Positions 33,041-46,022 of a stretch of DNA of 64,000 nt are shown here, piece after piece. The translations under genes were made by a program, and so were the position numbers. The first letter of the stretch is position 1. The number at the start of each line of letters is the position of its first letter. The DNA lies in the NCBI RefSeq assembly GCF_003597395.2, contig NC_133778.1, positions 12,462,211 to 12,526,210 on the forward strand, in the 5' to 3' direction. Below the pieces are notes generated by a model, which searched no databases, was not told where the DNA came from, and saw only the letters and a list, made by a program, of their open reading frames with translations. This DNA is from Chelonoidis abingdonii (Eukaryota > Chordata > Testudines > Testudinidae).

Positions 33041-33233
33041 GTGCTTGTGGCACCTTAGAGACTAACAAATTTATTTGAGCATAAGCTTTCATGGGCTACA
33101 GCCCACTTCTTTGGATGCATCCGAAGAAGTGGAGCTTATGCTCAAATAAATTTGTTGGTCTCTAAGGTGCCACAAGTACTCCTGTTCTTTTTGCAGATAC
33201 AGACTAACACGGCTGCTACTCTGAAACCTGTCA
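33041..33233. repeat. Near-perfect fold-back repeat, long hairpin
   Basis: The arm at 33041-33086 (CTTGTGGCACCTTAGAGACT...) is nearly perfectly complementary to 33133-33179. The inner part, around CCACTTCTTTGGATGCATCC, is also self-complementary. The tail AGACTAACACGGCTGCTACT marks the same family as 45891-46022. Confidence 0.85.
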
Positions 33234-33567
33234 ATCACCAGTGTTATCTCCCTCTACTCATTCTTGGCTTAGGTCAGGAATTGGCAGTCATCTGGAAGTG
33301 GCTGTCATTTGAGGAGGAAACTGTGTTGGAGGTAGATTATGGTATGAGGGAAGCCAAGTGGGTTAGGATTGGACCCTCCCAAAAGTTCTAACCTGCTGTT
33401 TAGCCCATGGCTAGAATGCATCTGTGACAGAGGTGGAGCAGCTTTGTGATAATCTAAAAATACTGAGATGTAATACTCTTCTGAACACTGTATGTGACCT
33501 GGTCAGTGAGGTGAAGTTACTGTATTTTGGATTATAACACTTTCCTGTAGAATGTATTAATCTAGTT

Positions 33568-34056
33568 CAGTGGTTCTCAAACTAGGGGGTTGGCCTCCCA
33601 AGTCTGACAGGTGGGAATGTGTCAAGGGAGACACAAGCTGTGTATGGGTGTTTTTGTTTTCTGTCTGTTTGTTTTTTAAAAGAGCTCTGGCTGTGAGCCC
33701 TGAGTGACTGGGGCTTGTGCAGAAGGGCTGCGCACACTTGTGAGGCAGGGATAAAGGGGAAAGCCACATCCCCGCTGTTTCCTAATCCCTCACCTGGAGT
33801 TGGCAGGGCTCTGGCTGTCAATCCCAAGATGGCAGCAGCAGCAATGAAGTAAGGGTGGTCATGGGGAGCAAAGTCTGCTGTGAAAAGTGATATTGATGAT
33901 ATCAGTCTGTGGTGCTGCCTTCAGAGCTGGCCAGCCAGCCAGCAGCCACTGCTCTCTACCCTGGATGATGGTACATGTACTTGGGGGGTGGGGAGAACGT
34001 AAATGGCTACAGATGCAAAGAAGGGAGGTCTGATCAAATAAGTTTGAGAAGCACTG
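33568..34056. mobile_element. hAT element with near-perfect target duplication
   Basis: It begins CAGTGGTTCTCAAACTAG and ends AGTTTGAGAAGCACTG. The flanks ATCTAGTT and ATCTAGCT agree at 7 of 8. The ends resemble those of the copy at 3483-3700 but the interior differs. Confidence 0.9.
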
Positions 34057-34209
34057 ATCTAGCTTAATAGGGGGTGGTGGGAAAGACAAGCCGGAAAGAG
34101 ATACAATAACTGTACACAAGCAAACCTCCCAACAAACTGTGTGAGGGGACACTGATGGGACAATAACCTACTTCTAGATATCAAGCCAAAGTGAGACAGC
34201 CAGGCTGGG

Positions 34210-34419
34210 CAGGGCCAGCTCCAGGCACCAGCTCAACAAGCGGGCGCTTGCAGCAGCCAAGGGGAAGGGGCAGCACGTCGGGCTCTTCAGCAATTCGGTA
34301 GTGGGTCCCTCAGTCCCTCTTGGAGGGAAGGATCTGCCACCAAAGAAGAAAATGGTGCAGTGGAGCAGGCTTTTCTTTTTCTGCATCTTGGGGCAGCAAA
34401 AACCGTGGAGCCAGCCCTG
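34210..34419. mobile_element. hAT element with perfect target duplication
   Basis: It begins CAGGGCCAGCTCCAGG and ends GTGGAGCCAGCCCTG. AGGCTGGG flanks both sides exactly. The interior has a degenerate GGCTCTTCAGCAATTCGG motif, as in the minisatellite at 11297-11600. Confidence 0.93.
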
Positions 34420-34427
34420 AGGCTGGG

Positions 34428-35639
34428 AACCCTCTTAGAACAGGATGATATAGGTAGGTAGGGTGTGCCTGAGCCTGTCCGGCGGGAGTCTGGGAAGAGA
34501 GTTTAAAGAAGCAGTGTCTTCTCCAGTATCTAGAGTATGGTAGCCTTAGGGAGAGACTATAGATTAGTGTATTATTTAAAGATCTGTTTTCTCTTAAATG
34601 CTGTGGTTCTAAAGTGCTTTAAGAAGGCTATCCGATCACGGTTACCACACTCATTGCTCCCTGAAGGAACAAAACCACAGGATCTGAAGATAAATCAGGC
34701 CAGCTAAAGTGATCACAGATGACCCCAAAATTGTGTGAGTCCATGCCTACAGAGAGGAGATGGTCCAGACCTGAACGGGTGCACTCGGAAACAAGGAGGT
34801 ATCAGAGGTACAGTTAGTGACAGCCTCTCACCTGAACATCACAGCACAACTCATCCCAACAGTGGCCACTTCCAACCCCCTGGAAACTTTCTAGTCCCCA
34901 AAGTATTGAAGAAATGGTGCTTGAGTCCCTTCTCACTTCCACTAGTATGCATCAGGAGTAACTCCATTGCAGCCAGTGGAGTTGTATATGTGTAGCTGGC
35001 TGTCATTTTACATCACTGAACACAGAAGAAAGTGGGTAGATTGTTACTTCTGGGGAAAAAAAGACCCAGGAGGAATTTCACAGTGCTAGAAGTATCCAGT
35101 CCTTCTGTACTCAACATTAAAAATGATCATATCATCACATTTGGTATGTGCAAACAGAAAAGTCCAACCCAGTAATATATGTGATAGTCTAAAAGCTAGT
35201 TGCACAAAGCCAAATCACGTTACTAGATGTCCCAAAAGCCACAATCAAAAAAGAAGGCTACACTGGTTAAACAAACAGCCTGGTTTAGGAGGGAAATGAA
35301 GGCAGCTATAAAATAAGAAAACTGTATAAAATGGGTAAAAGGGAAAGTTGACAGCAATTAATATAAATCAGAAGCTATGAATTGTATAATATTGATAAGG
35401 GAAGCAAAATGACACTAGGACAATCAGAAGGAGGTTTTTGGAGTATTCTAGTAACAAATGAAATTCTAATAATGATAATGGTCCATTACTAGATGGAAAT
35501 GGTAGAATTCTCCCTAATAACACAGAAAAGGCAAAGTGTTGAATAAATATTTATGTTCCATATTTAGGAAAAAAGGCATGTGATGTATTTGACTAAGTAC
35601 CTTGCATTACAATAGTAATGTAGAATGTTAAACACTAGA
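34428..35639. other. Intergenic sequence, nothing firmly recognised
   Basis: No repeat ends or exon-like frames were seen. It may contain faint upstream CR1 sequence near its right end. Confidence 0.4.
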
Positions 35640-37310
35640 TGCAGATAACTTATATTCAAATATTTTGAAAAAGCTGACCAAAGATTGAGGAGTGATATAT
35701 AATGAAGAGGACAGTCATTAATACAAGAGATCTGGATCACTTGGTAAGCTAGATGCAAGCAACCAATATGCATTTTAATATAGCCAAATGTAAGGTCATC
35801 AATCTGCAAACAAAGAATGCAGGCCAGGCTTACAGGATGGTGGACTTCTTCCTGGGAAGCAGTGACTCTGAAAAAGACTTGGGAGTCATGGAGAATAATT
35901 AGCTGAATATGAGTTCCCAGCATGACACTGTGGTCAAGTGATCCTTGAAGGTACAAACAGCAGAATCATAAGTGGAAGTAGAGAGCTTATTTTACCTTTG
36001 CGTTTGTCATGATACGATCACTACTGAAATACTGTGTGCAGTTCTGGTGTCCACAATTCAAGAAGGAAGTTGAAAAATTGGAGAGTTCAGAGAAAAGCCA
36101 CAAGCGTGAGTAAAGTATTAGAAAACATGCCTTATAGAGAAAATCTTGAATTGCCCACTTTGTTTAGCTTAACAAAGAGAAGGCTAAGGAGCAACTTGAT
36201 CAGAATCCATAAGTACCTACATTGGAAATAGGAATTTGATAAATAAAGGACTCTTCAATCTAGCAAACAAAAGTCAAACAAGATCCAAGGGCTGGAAGTT
36301 AAATCTGGACAAATTCAGACAAGAAATAAGATGTAGGTTGTTTTTTTTGTTGTTTGTTTGTTTTATTTATTTTAAACAGTCAAGACTACTTACCAAGAAT
36401 TTGGGTGGATTTTCCATCACTGAAAACTTTTTAAAATCAAGATTGGATGTATCATGGTTTCAGGGTAACTGCATCTGTGTCCTCTGCGGTTCACTCCAGG
36501 AGTTCCCAGTTAGGTGCTAAGAGGAGACCTGATATCTATCTCTGGGTAGGGACTCTTGTCCTCCTCCCTCCTGATCAGGGTTTTGAGGCTGTGCTGCTCC
36601 CTGCTTTATGGTGTGCTGTCAGTCTGAAGCCCAGAACCTGTGTTTTGGTTTCTCTCCAAGGACTATGAATAGTGTATTTCCAGCCATTACAAGTTACCAT
36701 ACAGCTCTTTTTAAGCAACCACATTTATTCTTAAGATAAAAGCATTAAATCTGTTCATTGTTTTTATAGGTTTTCCTCTGTAAACACTAAACTTACCAAG
36801 AGTCAGCCATCAGTCTTATGGGGTGCTAATGGACCAAAGTCTTTCCAACCCTTCCCCAAGAGTTAGGGCTCCCCTTGAACAGAAGGTCGTGTCTGTTTGA
36901 TAGATCAGAAGGAAGGCCATGAATCCATTCAAGTTCATTCTTTTATACCAACAGCCCTTTCTTTGTTTCCTAGTCTCTGGAAAACCCAGTCTGATCCAAT
37001 ATATGCAAACCACCCCCAAGAGGTGGAACTTCTGGAGTCATTTACAATCTCAGGGGTAATCACCCCCACTGGCTTTAGTTCCTGTAGAAACTGTGATGAT
37101 TCTCCCCTATGGATTAGGACACAGACCAACATAAACCATTCAAAATTTAATATAACAGCCCTCCAAAATACTACATGATGTTGCAATATTTGTCACAAAA
37201 TGCTCTTCTAAAATATATACTCTAGTTCAGGAAAGTCTTGTGATCTCTGTTCTGCAAGAGATCAGACTACATCATAGTGGTCCCTTCAGAACTTACAATC
37301 TATTACAAAA
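35640..37310 (+). mobile_element. CR1-like LINE 3' half split by an LTR
   Basis: Polymerase C-terminal remnants at 35740-36230 read MHFNIAKCKVINLQTKN, GSSDSEKDLGVME, LNMSSQHDTVVK and NLINKGLFNLA in shifting frames. The 3' region GGATTTTCCATCACTG...AAATCAAGATTGGATG stops at about 36450. It resumes at 37198-37310 with ATATATACTCTAGTTCAGG and ATCATAGTGGTCCCTTC, a CR1 tail. The interruption is the LTR at 36455-37197. Confidence 0.75.
36455..37197 (-). mobile_element. Solo LTR inside a CR1 3' end
   Basis: On the minus strand it runs from TGTGACAAATATTGC to TTACCCTGAAACCA, with an AATAAATGTGGTTGC block followed by GAGCTGTATGGTAACTTG. The copy at 50922-51664 has the same features in the same order, which defines the pair as one family. 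CR1 sequence continues on both sides. A clear target duplication was not found. Confidence 0.7.
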
Positions 37311-39898
37311 CAAAATGATAATCAGGCACACTTATGGAGATTAACCAGTATCCTAAAGATTAATTTAAAAAATATTTCAGTATTTATTCTAAAGTTTGTT
37401 CAGTGTCTGTCTGTTTGTTATTCTTTAAATAGTGTTCATCTTTGTTTGGAAATAGCTAAGAGGCTTTACTTGGGAGCTGATGTCCTAATCACCTCACGTC
37501 ATAAAGCTCCTGTAACATGAATGACTTGATATCACAAACCATCATGCATTTTCTGTACGAACCTGAGAACTCCCCATGCAAATATTGCATTTGATTATTG
37601 CAATACTGAATTCCAAACACTGATGAATGGAATTTAGAATGAATTAGGAGACAGATTCACACTGGTTTACAACAGCATAACAGTTATAACTGAATTATCA
37701 GTGATTACATTGTCCCTGGGTAAAATCACAAACGTTGATACTCTATCCTGTTATTGCTCTTGAGAAATGGACGCTTCACAGCTTCAGCAGTCAGTTAAAT
37801 GGTCTGACATAGTATTTGCCCTCTGGGAAGGGAAACTAAATACTTCAGCCATTCAGTACACTCACTAGAGGAGCATGAGACTTTGCTTCCACTGCAGCAA
37901 AGAGCCCAATCCCATTTCCACTTAAGTCAATGGGAATCTTAACATTGATTTCCATGGGCACAGAAACAAGTCCAAAGCATCCACCCATACTACTTTCATA
38001 GACTGTCACTCCACCTCAGGTAAATACCTAGAAGGTGAATCCTGTGGGTTCCATTCAACAGACATGCAGCCAACATAGCATTTTCTGCCTCATTAAACAC
38101 ATGAGTTTCCTAAACATCAGAAAACATTCATAAAGTCGCACAGTTTTCCTTTTTAACAAGCACAAAAGAGTGGATGGTACAGTATATAGAGAGCATCATG
38201 GGAGTGGAAGAGCTATCAACTACATAGCCATGGCTGGAGTGTGGAACCATGGCTGGAAGTGAGGATGAGTTGGCAGCCATCTTAGATCAAGCAACTGACA
38301 GCAATTGTATTTTCTATGCAGCACCACTGGGCCTCTGTTTGTACAACAACAGGATAGCATGTTGAATTTGGCTAACAGTTATTCTCTGAAGAGAACATGC
38401 AAGATCCAGATTCTGAAGCATGAAAAGCTTTACAAGATGGGAACTGTCTAGTTTATGTACTGTATGCATAGACATATGGGAAAACAATTCTCTACAGAGA
38501 GAAATCAGAAGTAAGCAATGTACAAATATCACATCATCATGTAGATATAACCCACAGACAGAGTATGATACCTTTCCACCCTGGGTGAATTTGGTCCTTC
38601 ATATTTTGTAACATCACAGAGGATACAAAATGTTTCAGACAGCATTTATTTTAAGATGGCTAAACAAGGCATCTAATGAAGTCAATTTTTTTCCTACATA
38701 TGTGAATACTGCAAACAATACAACTTTTGTCCATGAAAAGTAACATTTTTGGCATGATTTGAGAAGCCTGAGTACTTCCATTTCTGCACCTAATAAGAAT
38801 AGCCGCTTCCAATACACTTTCTATCCATTTATGCAAGGAAAGAGGGGACATTTAACCAACGCAAATACAGAAAACGAGAGAGAGAATGATCATTTGTCTA
38901 GTGGGAACATTAATACAAAATCACAAACCTGAGTGATAATTTCATTTTGACAAAAATATAATATAAAATACAGAAATATTAGCAATTCATTAATCATTTC
39001 CAGAAATGGTGCAACACTAATACTGACAGAGATACAATGAAGGTACGCTGGTTACTTAGCGATTTGCCACATGAAGATTCCAGCACAGATTATTAAACAT
39101 AACCCACATTGTCTTTTCTTGACCCCTCAGTAGAGCATATTACATTTTGGTCTTTATTCCATTTTCATATCTTCTTTATGGCCTTGTTGTCCTTATGCCT
39201 GTGTTATGTTTGTAAAATCTCTTCTTGAAATGAAGATACGGTTCCAGACTGAATCTTACAAAAAAAAAAAAATGTTTCCACATGAATCAGTACACCAGCC
39301 AATTTTTGTTTCTGTAGACAGCATTTTACTGAATGTATTAACAGGAGCCTTGAACACCAGCCATAATTCAGTCAGTTAGTGCCAGAACCCTGCTTTTTTT
39401 TTTTTTTTTTTAATGAAGGGTTTATCTTGGCTCTTTTGACTAGAATGCACTGAATGTGTGTATATAAATGTAAATCTTTCCTATGACAGGAGGTGCACCT
39501 AAAAACCAACATTCTGTTCAAGGACATCCATGTTGTGTGTCTACACATTGGACTGTAAGAGAGATTTGGCCCCATATTTGTACACATTTTAAATCTGGGC
39601 GTGAGAATTCAAAATATTTCAATCACAGCAGTAGAATTGATTAGTTCTGATATGACTGCACAGTGTTAAACTTTGACATTCTACTAGATCAAGTTGTTTT
39701 CCACTTGTAGGTGGCACACACAAATGCTAATCTGATGCATAATAGACTCTGACATGGTCATATCTCTCTTTTTTCTATGCTGATGCTCCAAAAGCTGCAG
39801 CCTCCGCATCTTCTGCTGTTGCAAATTCAAGGGGAATTGGACAGATGATGTAGTCTGTATCTCCTCATGGCAGACTGTGGGTAGCTTTACACGGCTGG
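37311..39898. other. Intergenic AT-rich sequence, nothing firmly recognised
   Basis: It contains A or T runs at 39259-39271 and 39395-39412. A possible old repeat with AAGTCAATGGGAATC lies at about 37900-37960. No exon-like frames were found. Confidence 0.4.
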
Positions 39899-40570
39899 TG
39901 TGACAAAATTCCTCCTCTACCTTGGTGGGTCCTGTGCTTATTGGCAGATTTGCTCACCTCAGTGTTCTTCCCCTCTTGTAGAACCCACAGCCTGGGTCAG
40001 CTCCTCCTGTGTCTGATCAGGAGTTGGGAGGTTTCAGGGGGAACCCGGGCCTGCCCTCTACTCCAGGTTCCAGCCCAGGGCCCTGTGGATCGCAGCTGTC
40101 TATAGTGCCTCCTGTAACAGCTGTATGACAGCTACAACTCCCTGGGCTACTTCCCCATGGCCTCCTCCAAACACCTTCTTTATCCTCACCACAGGACCTT
40201 CCTCCTGGTGTCTGATAACGCTTGTACTCCTTAGTCCTCCAGCAGCACACCCTCTCACTCTCAGCTCCTTGTGCCTCTTGCTCCCAGCTCCTCACATGCA
40301 CTTCCTCTCCTCTGGCTCCTCCCCCCCTGACTGGAGTGAGCTCCTTTTTAAACCCAGGTGCCCTGATTAGCCTGCCTTGATTGGCTGCAGGTGTTCTAAT
40401 TAAAGTAGCTATCTCCACTGCCTTCTAGAAAGATCTTAATTGGCCCCAGGTGCCTTGATTAACCTGGAGCAACTGCCATTTGGTTACGAGGGTACTAGGG
40501 ATTTGTTTAGCGGGCTAACATACCTGTTTCTCGGTACTTTACTGTAGCTATCTGGCCTTGCCCCATCACA
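39899..40570 (-). mobile_element. Solo LTR with 4-bp target duplication
   Basis: It begins TGTGACAAAATTCCTCC and ends GCCCCATCACA on the plus strand. CTGG flanks both sides (39895-39898 and 40571-40574). Read on the minus strand, a CCAAT box (GCAGCCAATCAAGG) precedes a TATA-like TTTAAAAAGG about 50 bp on (plus positions 40342-40351). This gives the LTR orientation and its promoter. No internal retroelement genes are present. Confidence 0.8.
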
Positions 40571-40574
40571 CTGG

Positions 40575-41945
40575 AAAGAATTAATGAGGATAGGAGAGAA
40601 AAGAGTTTTGACTTATGCAGTCACTTTTGCTTATATAAGTGTCACAGACCCATGCCCTCTACAAAACTAGTTTTGTGAATATCATTATATTTTACATAGC
40701 TAGTAACCACTAGAGATTATTTCTATTCACAGGCTAGTCTCCTACATCTTTGTTTTTTCCTCCTTATGCTATTAAATTTCTTTACTATAAAGACAGATCA
40801 TAGTGTCATGAGTAACCTATTAAATAAAAAATAGTTAAACCAACACTCTTATTAGAAGTGAAAGAAAATATTTATTTATAAATATGTTCACAGGTTACAA
40901 AAAGGAAAATCACACATTCATAATACTAAAAAACACAAAGAAGGGACAATTCTGCATTGTAATATATATCCTTATTGCTGCTTAAATAACACACAGAGAC
41001 AAGAATTAAGTTTCCTTCAGATGACACAGAGGGAAAAGACAGTTAACAGAAATGTGGATTAGTTCTTATTTACCTCACATTAATGCCTCTATGGATCTAC
41101 CAGCCAGATGAATTACCTTCACTTTGGAACTCCCATCCACACATTGACCACCGCATTCTAGAGTAATTTTGACTGGTTTCCTGTTCTTTTTCTACTTGTT
41201 TTACCATCCTTTAGATATTTATATCCCAGTCCTTGAGTTCCCCATCCTTGGCAATTTTAAGAGGCACATAACTATAGATGCATAAGCAAAATAGAAAGAA
41301 AGAAATCGGCTGCTTAGCTAAACCATTTGAAGTTATCTTCTCTCTGCATCCACTCTTTCTCCCTCCATAATTCAAACCTCCTCTAGATCCTCTCTCTTCC
41401 CTTGACATCATTTCTTTCCCCCCCCCCCCCAATCCACATCCTGTTTTGCTTGCTGATCGCTTTGACTGGAATGAATACTTCTCCCACTATACTTTCCAAC
41501 CTGACTAGGATGGATTTAAAAAAAAAAGGATGTAAAAAAATCTTTTTTTTTAAATGTTTTAATTAAATACAGGTTTATTTTTTAAATTTAAAGTAGGTTG
41601 TCAATGTTAAGGCCTACACTTATTATAATCTACTAAACTCATTTGAATTTAAATACAAGTAGAACATAGTTGTTGCCAGTGTTTAAAGAAAGTCAAACCA
41701 CTGAACTGATAGAAGTCAGTGGCTAAGTATCTGGGACCAGAGACATCTGAAGTGCTAAAACAGCTTTTGCCAGCAGTAGCCCTCTCTGTAGGTGCAGAGA
41801 ATATTTTCTTCATTTCAATTTATTCAGTTAGTGGAGTTCAATGACTTAGTCATTCAAAGTTAAAAATCAACTGGGGATTGAAAAAGCAGGATAGCTTGTT
41901 TTCCTCTTACAAAACTAGGTGTGAGAGGATGAGATCTACTAATTT
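40575..41945. other. Intergenic sequence, nothing recognised
   Basis: It is AT-rich with a C run at 41418-41430. No gene or repeat ends were identified. Confidence 0.4.
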
Positions 41946-41949
41946 TAAG

Positions 41950-43195
41950 ATGATAAGTAACAGTTAGCACGGATTTGTCAAAAACAAATCATGTCAAACC
42001 AACCTAATAGTTTCTTTGACAGGATAACAAACCTTGCGGATAGGGGGGAAGTGATAGATGTGGTATATCTTGACTTCAGTAAAGCTTTTGATACTGTCTT
42101 GCATGATTCTTTTCATAAATAAACTAGGGAAATGCAGCCTAGGTGGAGCTACTATAAGGTGGGTGCATAACTGGTTGGAAAACCATTCCCAGAGAGTAGT
42201 TCTAAATAGTTCAGTCAGGGCATAAATGGGGTCCCACAGAGATCAGTTCTGGGTCCGGTTCTGTTCAATATCTTCATCAGTGATTTTAGATAATGTCATA
42301 GAGAGTACACTTATAAAGTTTGTGGATGATACCAAGCTGGGAGGGGTTGCAAGTGCTTTGGAGGATAGGATTATAATTTCAAATGATCAGACCATTTCTC
42401 CAGTTTGTCCAGAAGTAAATAGGATGAAATTCAATAAATACAAATGCAAAGTACTCCACTTAGGAAGGAACAATGAGTTGCACACATAGAATCATAGGAC
42501 TGGAAGGGTTCTCGAGAGGTCATCTAGTCCAGTTCCCTGCACTCATCGCAGGACTAACTATTATCCAGACCATCCCTGACAGATGGTTTTTCTAACCAAT
42601 GATGGAGATTTCACCACATTGCTAGGCAATTTGTTCCAGTGCTTTACCACACTAACAGTTAGGAAGTTTTTCCTAATGTCCCCCCCTTGCTGCAATTTTA
42701 GGCAATTGCTGCTTGTCCTATCCTCAGAGGTTAAGAAGAACAATTTTTCTCCCTCCTCCTTGTAACAACCTTTTATGTACTTGAAAACAGTTATCATGTC
42801 CTCTCAGTCTTCTCTTTTCCAGACTAAACAAACCCCATTTTTTTCAGTCTCTCATAGGTCATGTTTTCTAGACCTTTAATCATTTTTGTTCCTCTTTGCT
42901 GGACTTTCTCCAAAATACAAAATGGAAAATGACTGCCTAGGAAGGAGTGCTGTGGAAAGGGATCTGGGGATCATAGTGGACCACAAGCTAAATATGAATC
43001 AACAATGTAACACTGTTGCAAAAAAAGCAAACATCATTCTGGAATGTATTGCAGCAAGACAAGAGAATTCTTCTGCTCTACTCCGCGATCATTAGACCTC
43101 AACTGGAGTATTGTGTCCAGTTCTGGGCACCACATTTCAGGAAAGAGGTCGACAAATTGGAGAAAGTCTGGAGAAGAGCAACAATAGAATGGACA
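41950..43195 (+). mobile_element. CR1 reverse transcriptase fragment split by a second CR1
   Basis: Blocks run in CR1 order: [21 protein letters not shown] sequence at about 42057-42110, VPQRSVLGPVLFNIFIS, KFVDDTKLGG (catalytic Asp pair kept), RMKFNKYKCKVLHLGRNNEL, then after the insert DCLGRSAVERDLGIIVDHKL and [20 protein letters not shown]. Stops and small shifts make it inactive. The end at about 43195 is abrupt, without the usual 3' tail. Confidence 0.85.
42488..42902 (-). mobile_element. CR1 3' end nested in another CR1
   Basis: The 3' terminus (AGAATCATAGGACTGGAAGG on the plus strand) lies at 42488. Minus-strand remnants read VFKYIKGCYKEEGEKLF and VVKHWNKLPSNVV. It interrupts the plus-strand CR1 between LHLGRNNELHT and KMENDCLGRS, so it arrived later. 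Confidence 0.88.
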
Positions 43196-44103
43196 TTTCT
43201 TCAAAGTTTATCCATTCTGAGGCACACCTAGCAGCACCCTAGAATGTATGGTGTGTCTCTGATGAAAGAGTGAACCAGTCCAAAAGACATCGCTGAGCCT
43301 GCAGGGAACTGGTGGTGAGGTTTTGTGGCTTACTGATTAAGGCAGGAGGGCCAGTTGGGAGCAAAAGTGATTTTTATTAAGTATTCGAATATAGGTATTT
43401 GAGTACTTAGAGAGATTCAGGGTTATTGTGCTGACTGAGGTTCAGGCTGGAATTTATCTTTTGTCTGTTCTTAGTGCAGTGCCAGTTTGTCAGATAAGTT
43501 ATGCTAAAAATATAAGTGATATGGAACTGGATCCTCAATGTATGTAAATGATCTTAACTCACTTGATGTAACTAAAAGCTACAAAAATTTACGCCAGCTG
43601 AGCATCTGGCCAATTTTGTATAAAGAAAGTTAGACTACAGAGTGCAAAGTAAGTATAGCAGTCTTCCTGCTTCTTCTTGTTAATAAATTGTAGCTTTTAG
43701 AGCAGTGATTCTAAGAAATCCTACATTTTGTATCATGCATAACAATTTTAAAAAGCCCTTTTTATGTAACCCTTTGCATCCTATTGATTATAGTTTGTGT
43801 GGGTGGATGAAACACTGTGGTTTTCGTTTTCATGTATCTCGGATGACAGCTACAATACGATATATTGCTATTGTAAGCTTAAATGTCAAACCTCTGCTTT
43901 GTGGCTTCATTATATTTTCTGTTTAAATATCAAAGTGACACAGACAATGGAAATCTGAAAATGTTAAAGTTTAAGCTCCTCCGCTTTGGTTTCCCATTCT
44001 TTGCAATTTACAGTGTGGTCATCACTTTGGACTATGAAGCCATTGTATTCAGTGGCACATTTTGGTAGAGTAAATGTTAGAGATTCAGCTTTTCTTTATC
44101 ATT
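43196..44103. other. Intergenic sequence, nothing recognised
   Basis: No repeat ends or exon-like frames were seen apart from a short old-repeat-like stretch near 43580-43615. Confidence 0.4.
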
Positions 44104-44111
44104 ATCTAAGT

Positions 44112-44407
44112 CAGGGGTCATCAACCTTTCAGAAGTGGTGTGCCAATTCATCATTTATTCACGCTAAGGTTTCGTGTGCTGGTAATACATTTTAACGTTT
44201 TTAGAAGGTCTCTTTCTATAAGTCTATAATTAAACTTTGTATGTAAAGTAAATAAGGTTTTTAAAATGTTTAAGAAGCTTCATTTAAAATTTAAATTAAA
44301 ATGCAGAGCCTTCTGGACCACTGGCCGGGACCTGGGCAGTGTGAGTGCCACTGAAAATCAGCTCGCATGCCGCCTTCGGCACCTGTGCCATAGGTTGCCT
44401 ACCCCTG
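44112..44407. mobile_element. hAT element with perfect 8-bp target duplication
   Basis: It begins CAGGGGTCATCAACCTTTC and ends ATAGGTTGCCTACCCCTG. ATCTAAGT flanks both sides exactly. The interior (AGAAGGTCTCTTTCTATAAG and neighbours) fits a non-autonomous hAT family widespread in turtles. Confidence 0.95.
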
Positions 44408-44415
44408 ATCTAAGT

Positions 44416-45890
44416 CTCAATAACTTGCTATTTAACTGCAATCTGCTTCAGTGGATGTTAAATAGGTTAAAGGATGTGCAATCAACCCTCCAAATGTTTA
44501 GATAGCAGCATATATTTTTCAAATAAAAATCAAGCTATGCAAGAGATGCTGTTTTTCCCTGACTTTTAGAAGTGTCTGCAATTTATCATTACTCTGTAGA
44601 AAGAATTAGTTTACTGAATTAAGTTAAATTCTTCTATAATATATTTTGAACAAGATTTCTGTTTGTATATTGACATAAGTCCTGTATTGCCACTAACCAG
44701 AAATTGCCGCCATGACTGCTGTCTATCCATCCTCTAATCTACAGAGCATTTCATAGTCTCCCGAGCTATGTAATTTGTGGAGGTTGATGCCTCTTTGACA
44801 GAGATTCTTCCATTCAGAAGTAATCACTTATGCAAATTTTGACCATAGATGGCTGCATAAACTTCTGTGTTTCCAAACGGCAGAATCATATGCTTCACAG
44901 TGGCTCTAGATTTATATCCTTACAGTTCACTCTTTGGTTCCAGGGAATCCAAACCCTAGAGGTCCCACTGGTGGGGGCATACAAGGTTGGACAAAAAGAG
45001 AAAGAAGGTTCTATTCAGCAAACCAAAAGTGGAGTTGATGGAAAGATGGGTAAGTGTCCTTCAGACCGAGATATGTTTGGCTGGTGGAAAAATAGATGGA
45101 GTTTCTGCCACAGGTCAGTGATGTGGTCCCCATACCTTCATTGCTGTTATAGAGGGATTCAAGGGATCCCTTCCCATCTTCCCAACCTCCCAGTTACCGT
45201 TGCAAGCATTACATCAAACTCTCTGCCTAAATAATCTCCAATTCCTCTGTCTGACAGAGTTCAATTTCAGGACTGTCATTCAAGGAGACTTGCTCTAGGC
45301 CATGCAGCACCTTTAAATATTCTTCCTTTTTGATTGACTGCCCATCATCCAGGGGAGATGTTGAGTATGATCAGTGCACTTGCTGGTGTCTTTACCTGCA
45401 GCCCAATTACCATCCATATTCTTCCAACTTAGAATGCTTAGGCTACAAACTAGCAATCTTTCTTCATCTTTAAATAACGAACAAGAGAAAAAGTTAGATA
45501 TGGCTTGAATATACTGCATGCCAAATATTGTATCACCTTGATCAGTTGGTCCTTCAGCCTTCATATAGATTGCACCAATCACAACACATCTTTCATTCTT
45601 CTCATATCCTGGCCTTCCTTCTCCACGTGTGGCCATGCTTTTTCACAATAAAATCTTCCCTTCTCTTTGGAGGTCAGCCGAGTGGTCGTTTCAATTCCCG
45701 TGGGTACCACTCAGAGACAGCTACAGTCCATTTATTGTCAGTGAGCCTAGCTATATGCCCAACTCATTGCATTTTACTATGCCTGCTCTCAACAACGATG
45801 TCCTGCCCTCCACTCTGCTGTCTGAGTAAAATATAATATACTAGGCTGTATATAATATAGTGTATGATTGCAGGAAACTGTAGGATTTAA
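44416..45890. other. Intergenic sequence, nothing recognised
   Basis: Open frames on both strands (for example 44830-45234) have no motif I recognise and no clear splice context. Confidence 0.4.
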
Positions 45891-46022
45891 GTATCAGAGG
45901 GGTAGCTGTGTTAGTCTGGATCTGTAAAAGTAGCAAAGAATCCTGTGGCACCTTATAGACTAACAGACGTTTTGGAGCATGAGCTTTCGTGGGTGAATAC
46001 CCACTTCATCGGATGCATCCCA
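45891..46022. repeat. Partial copy of the fold-back repeat at 33041
   Basis: AGAGGGGTAGCTGTGTTAGT, TGTGGCACCTTATAGACTAA and CACTTCATCGGATGCATCC match the 33041-33233 family in opposite orientation. Confidence 0.8.

Noticed and set aside
44830..45234. 134-codon plus-strand frame as a possible host exon or processed pseudogene
   Set aside because: I recognise no domain, and there is no convincing splice or poly-A context. It is left as unassigned.
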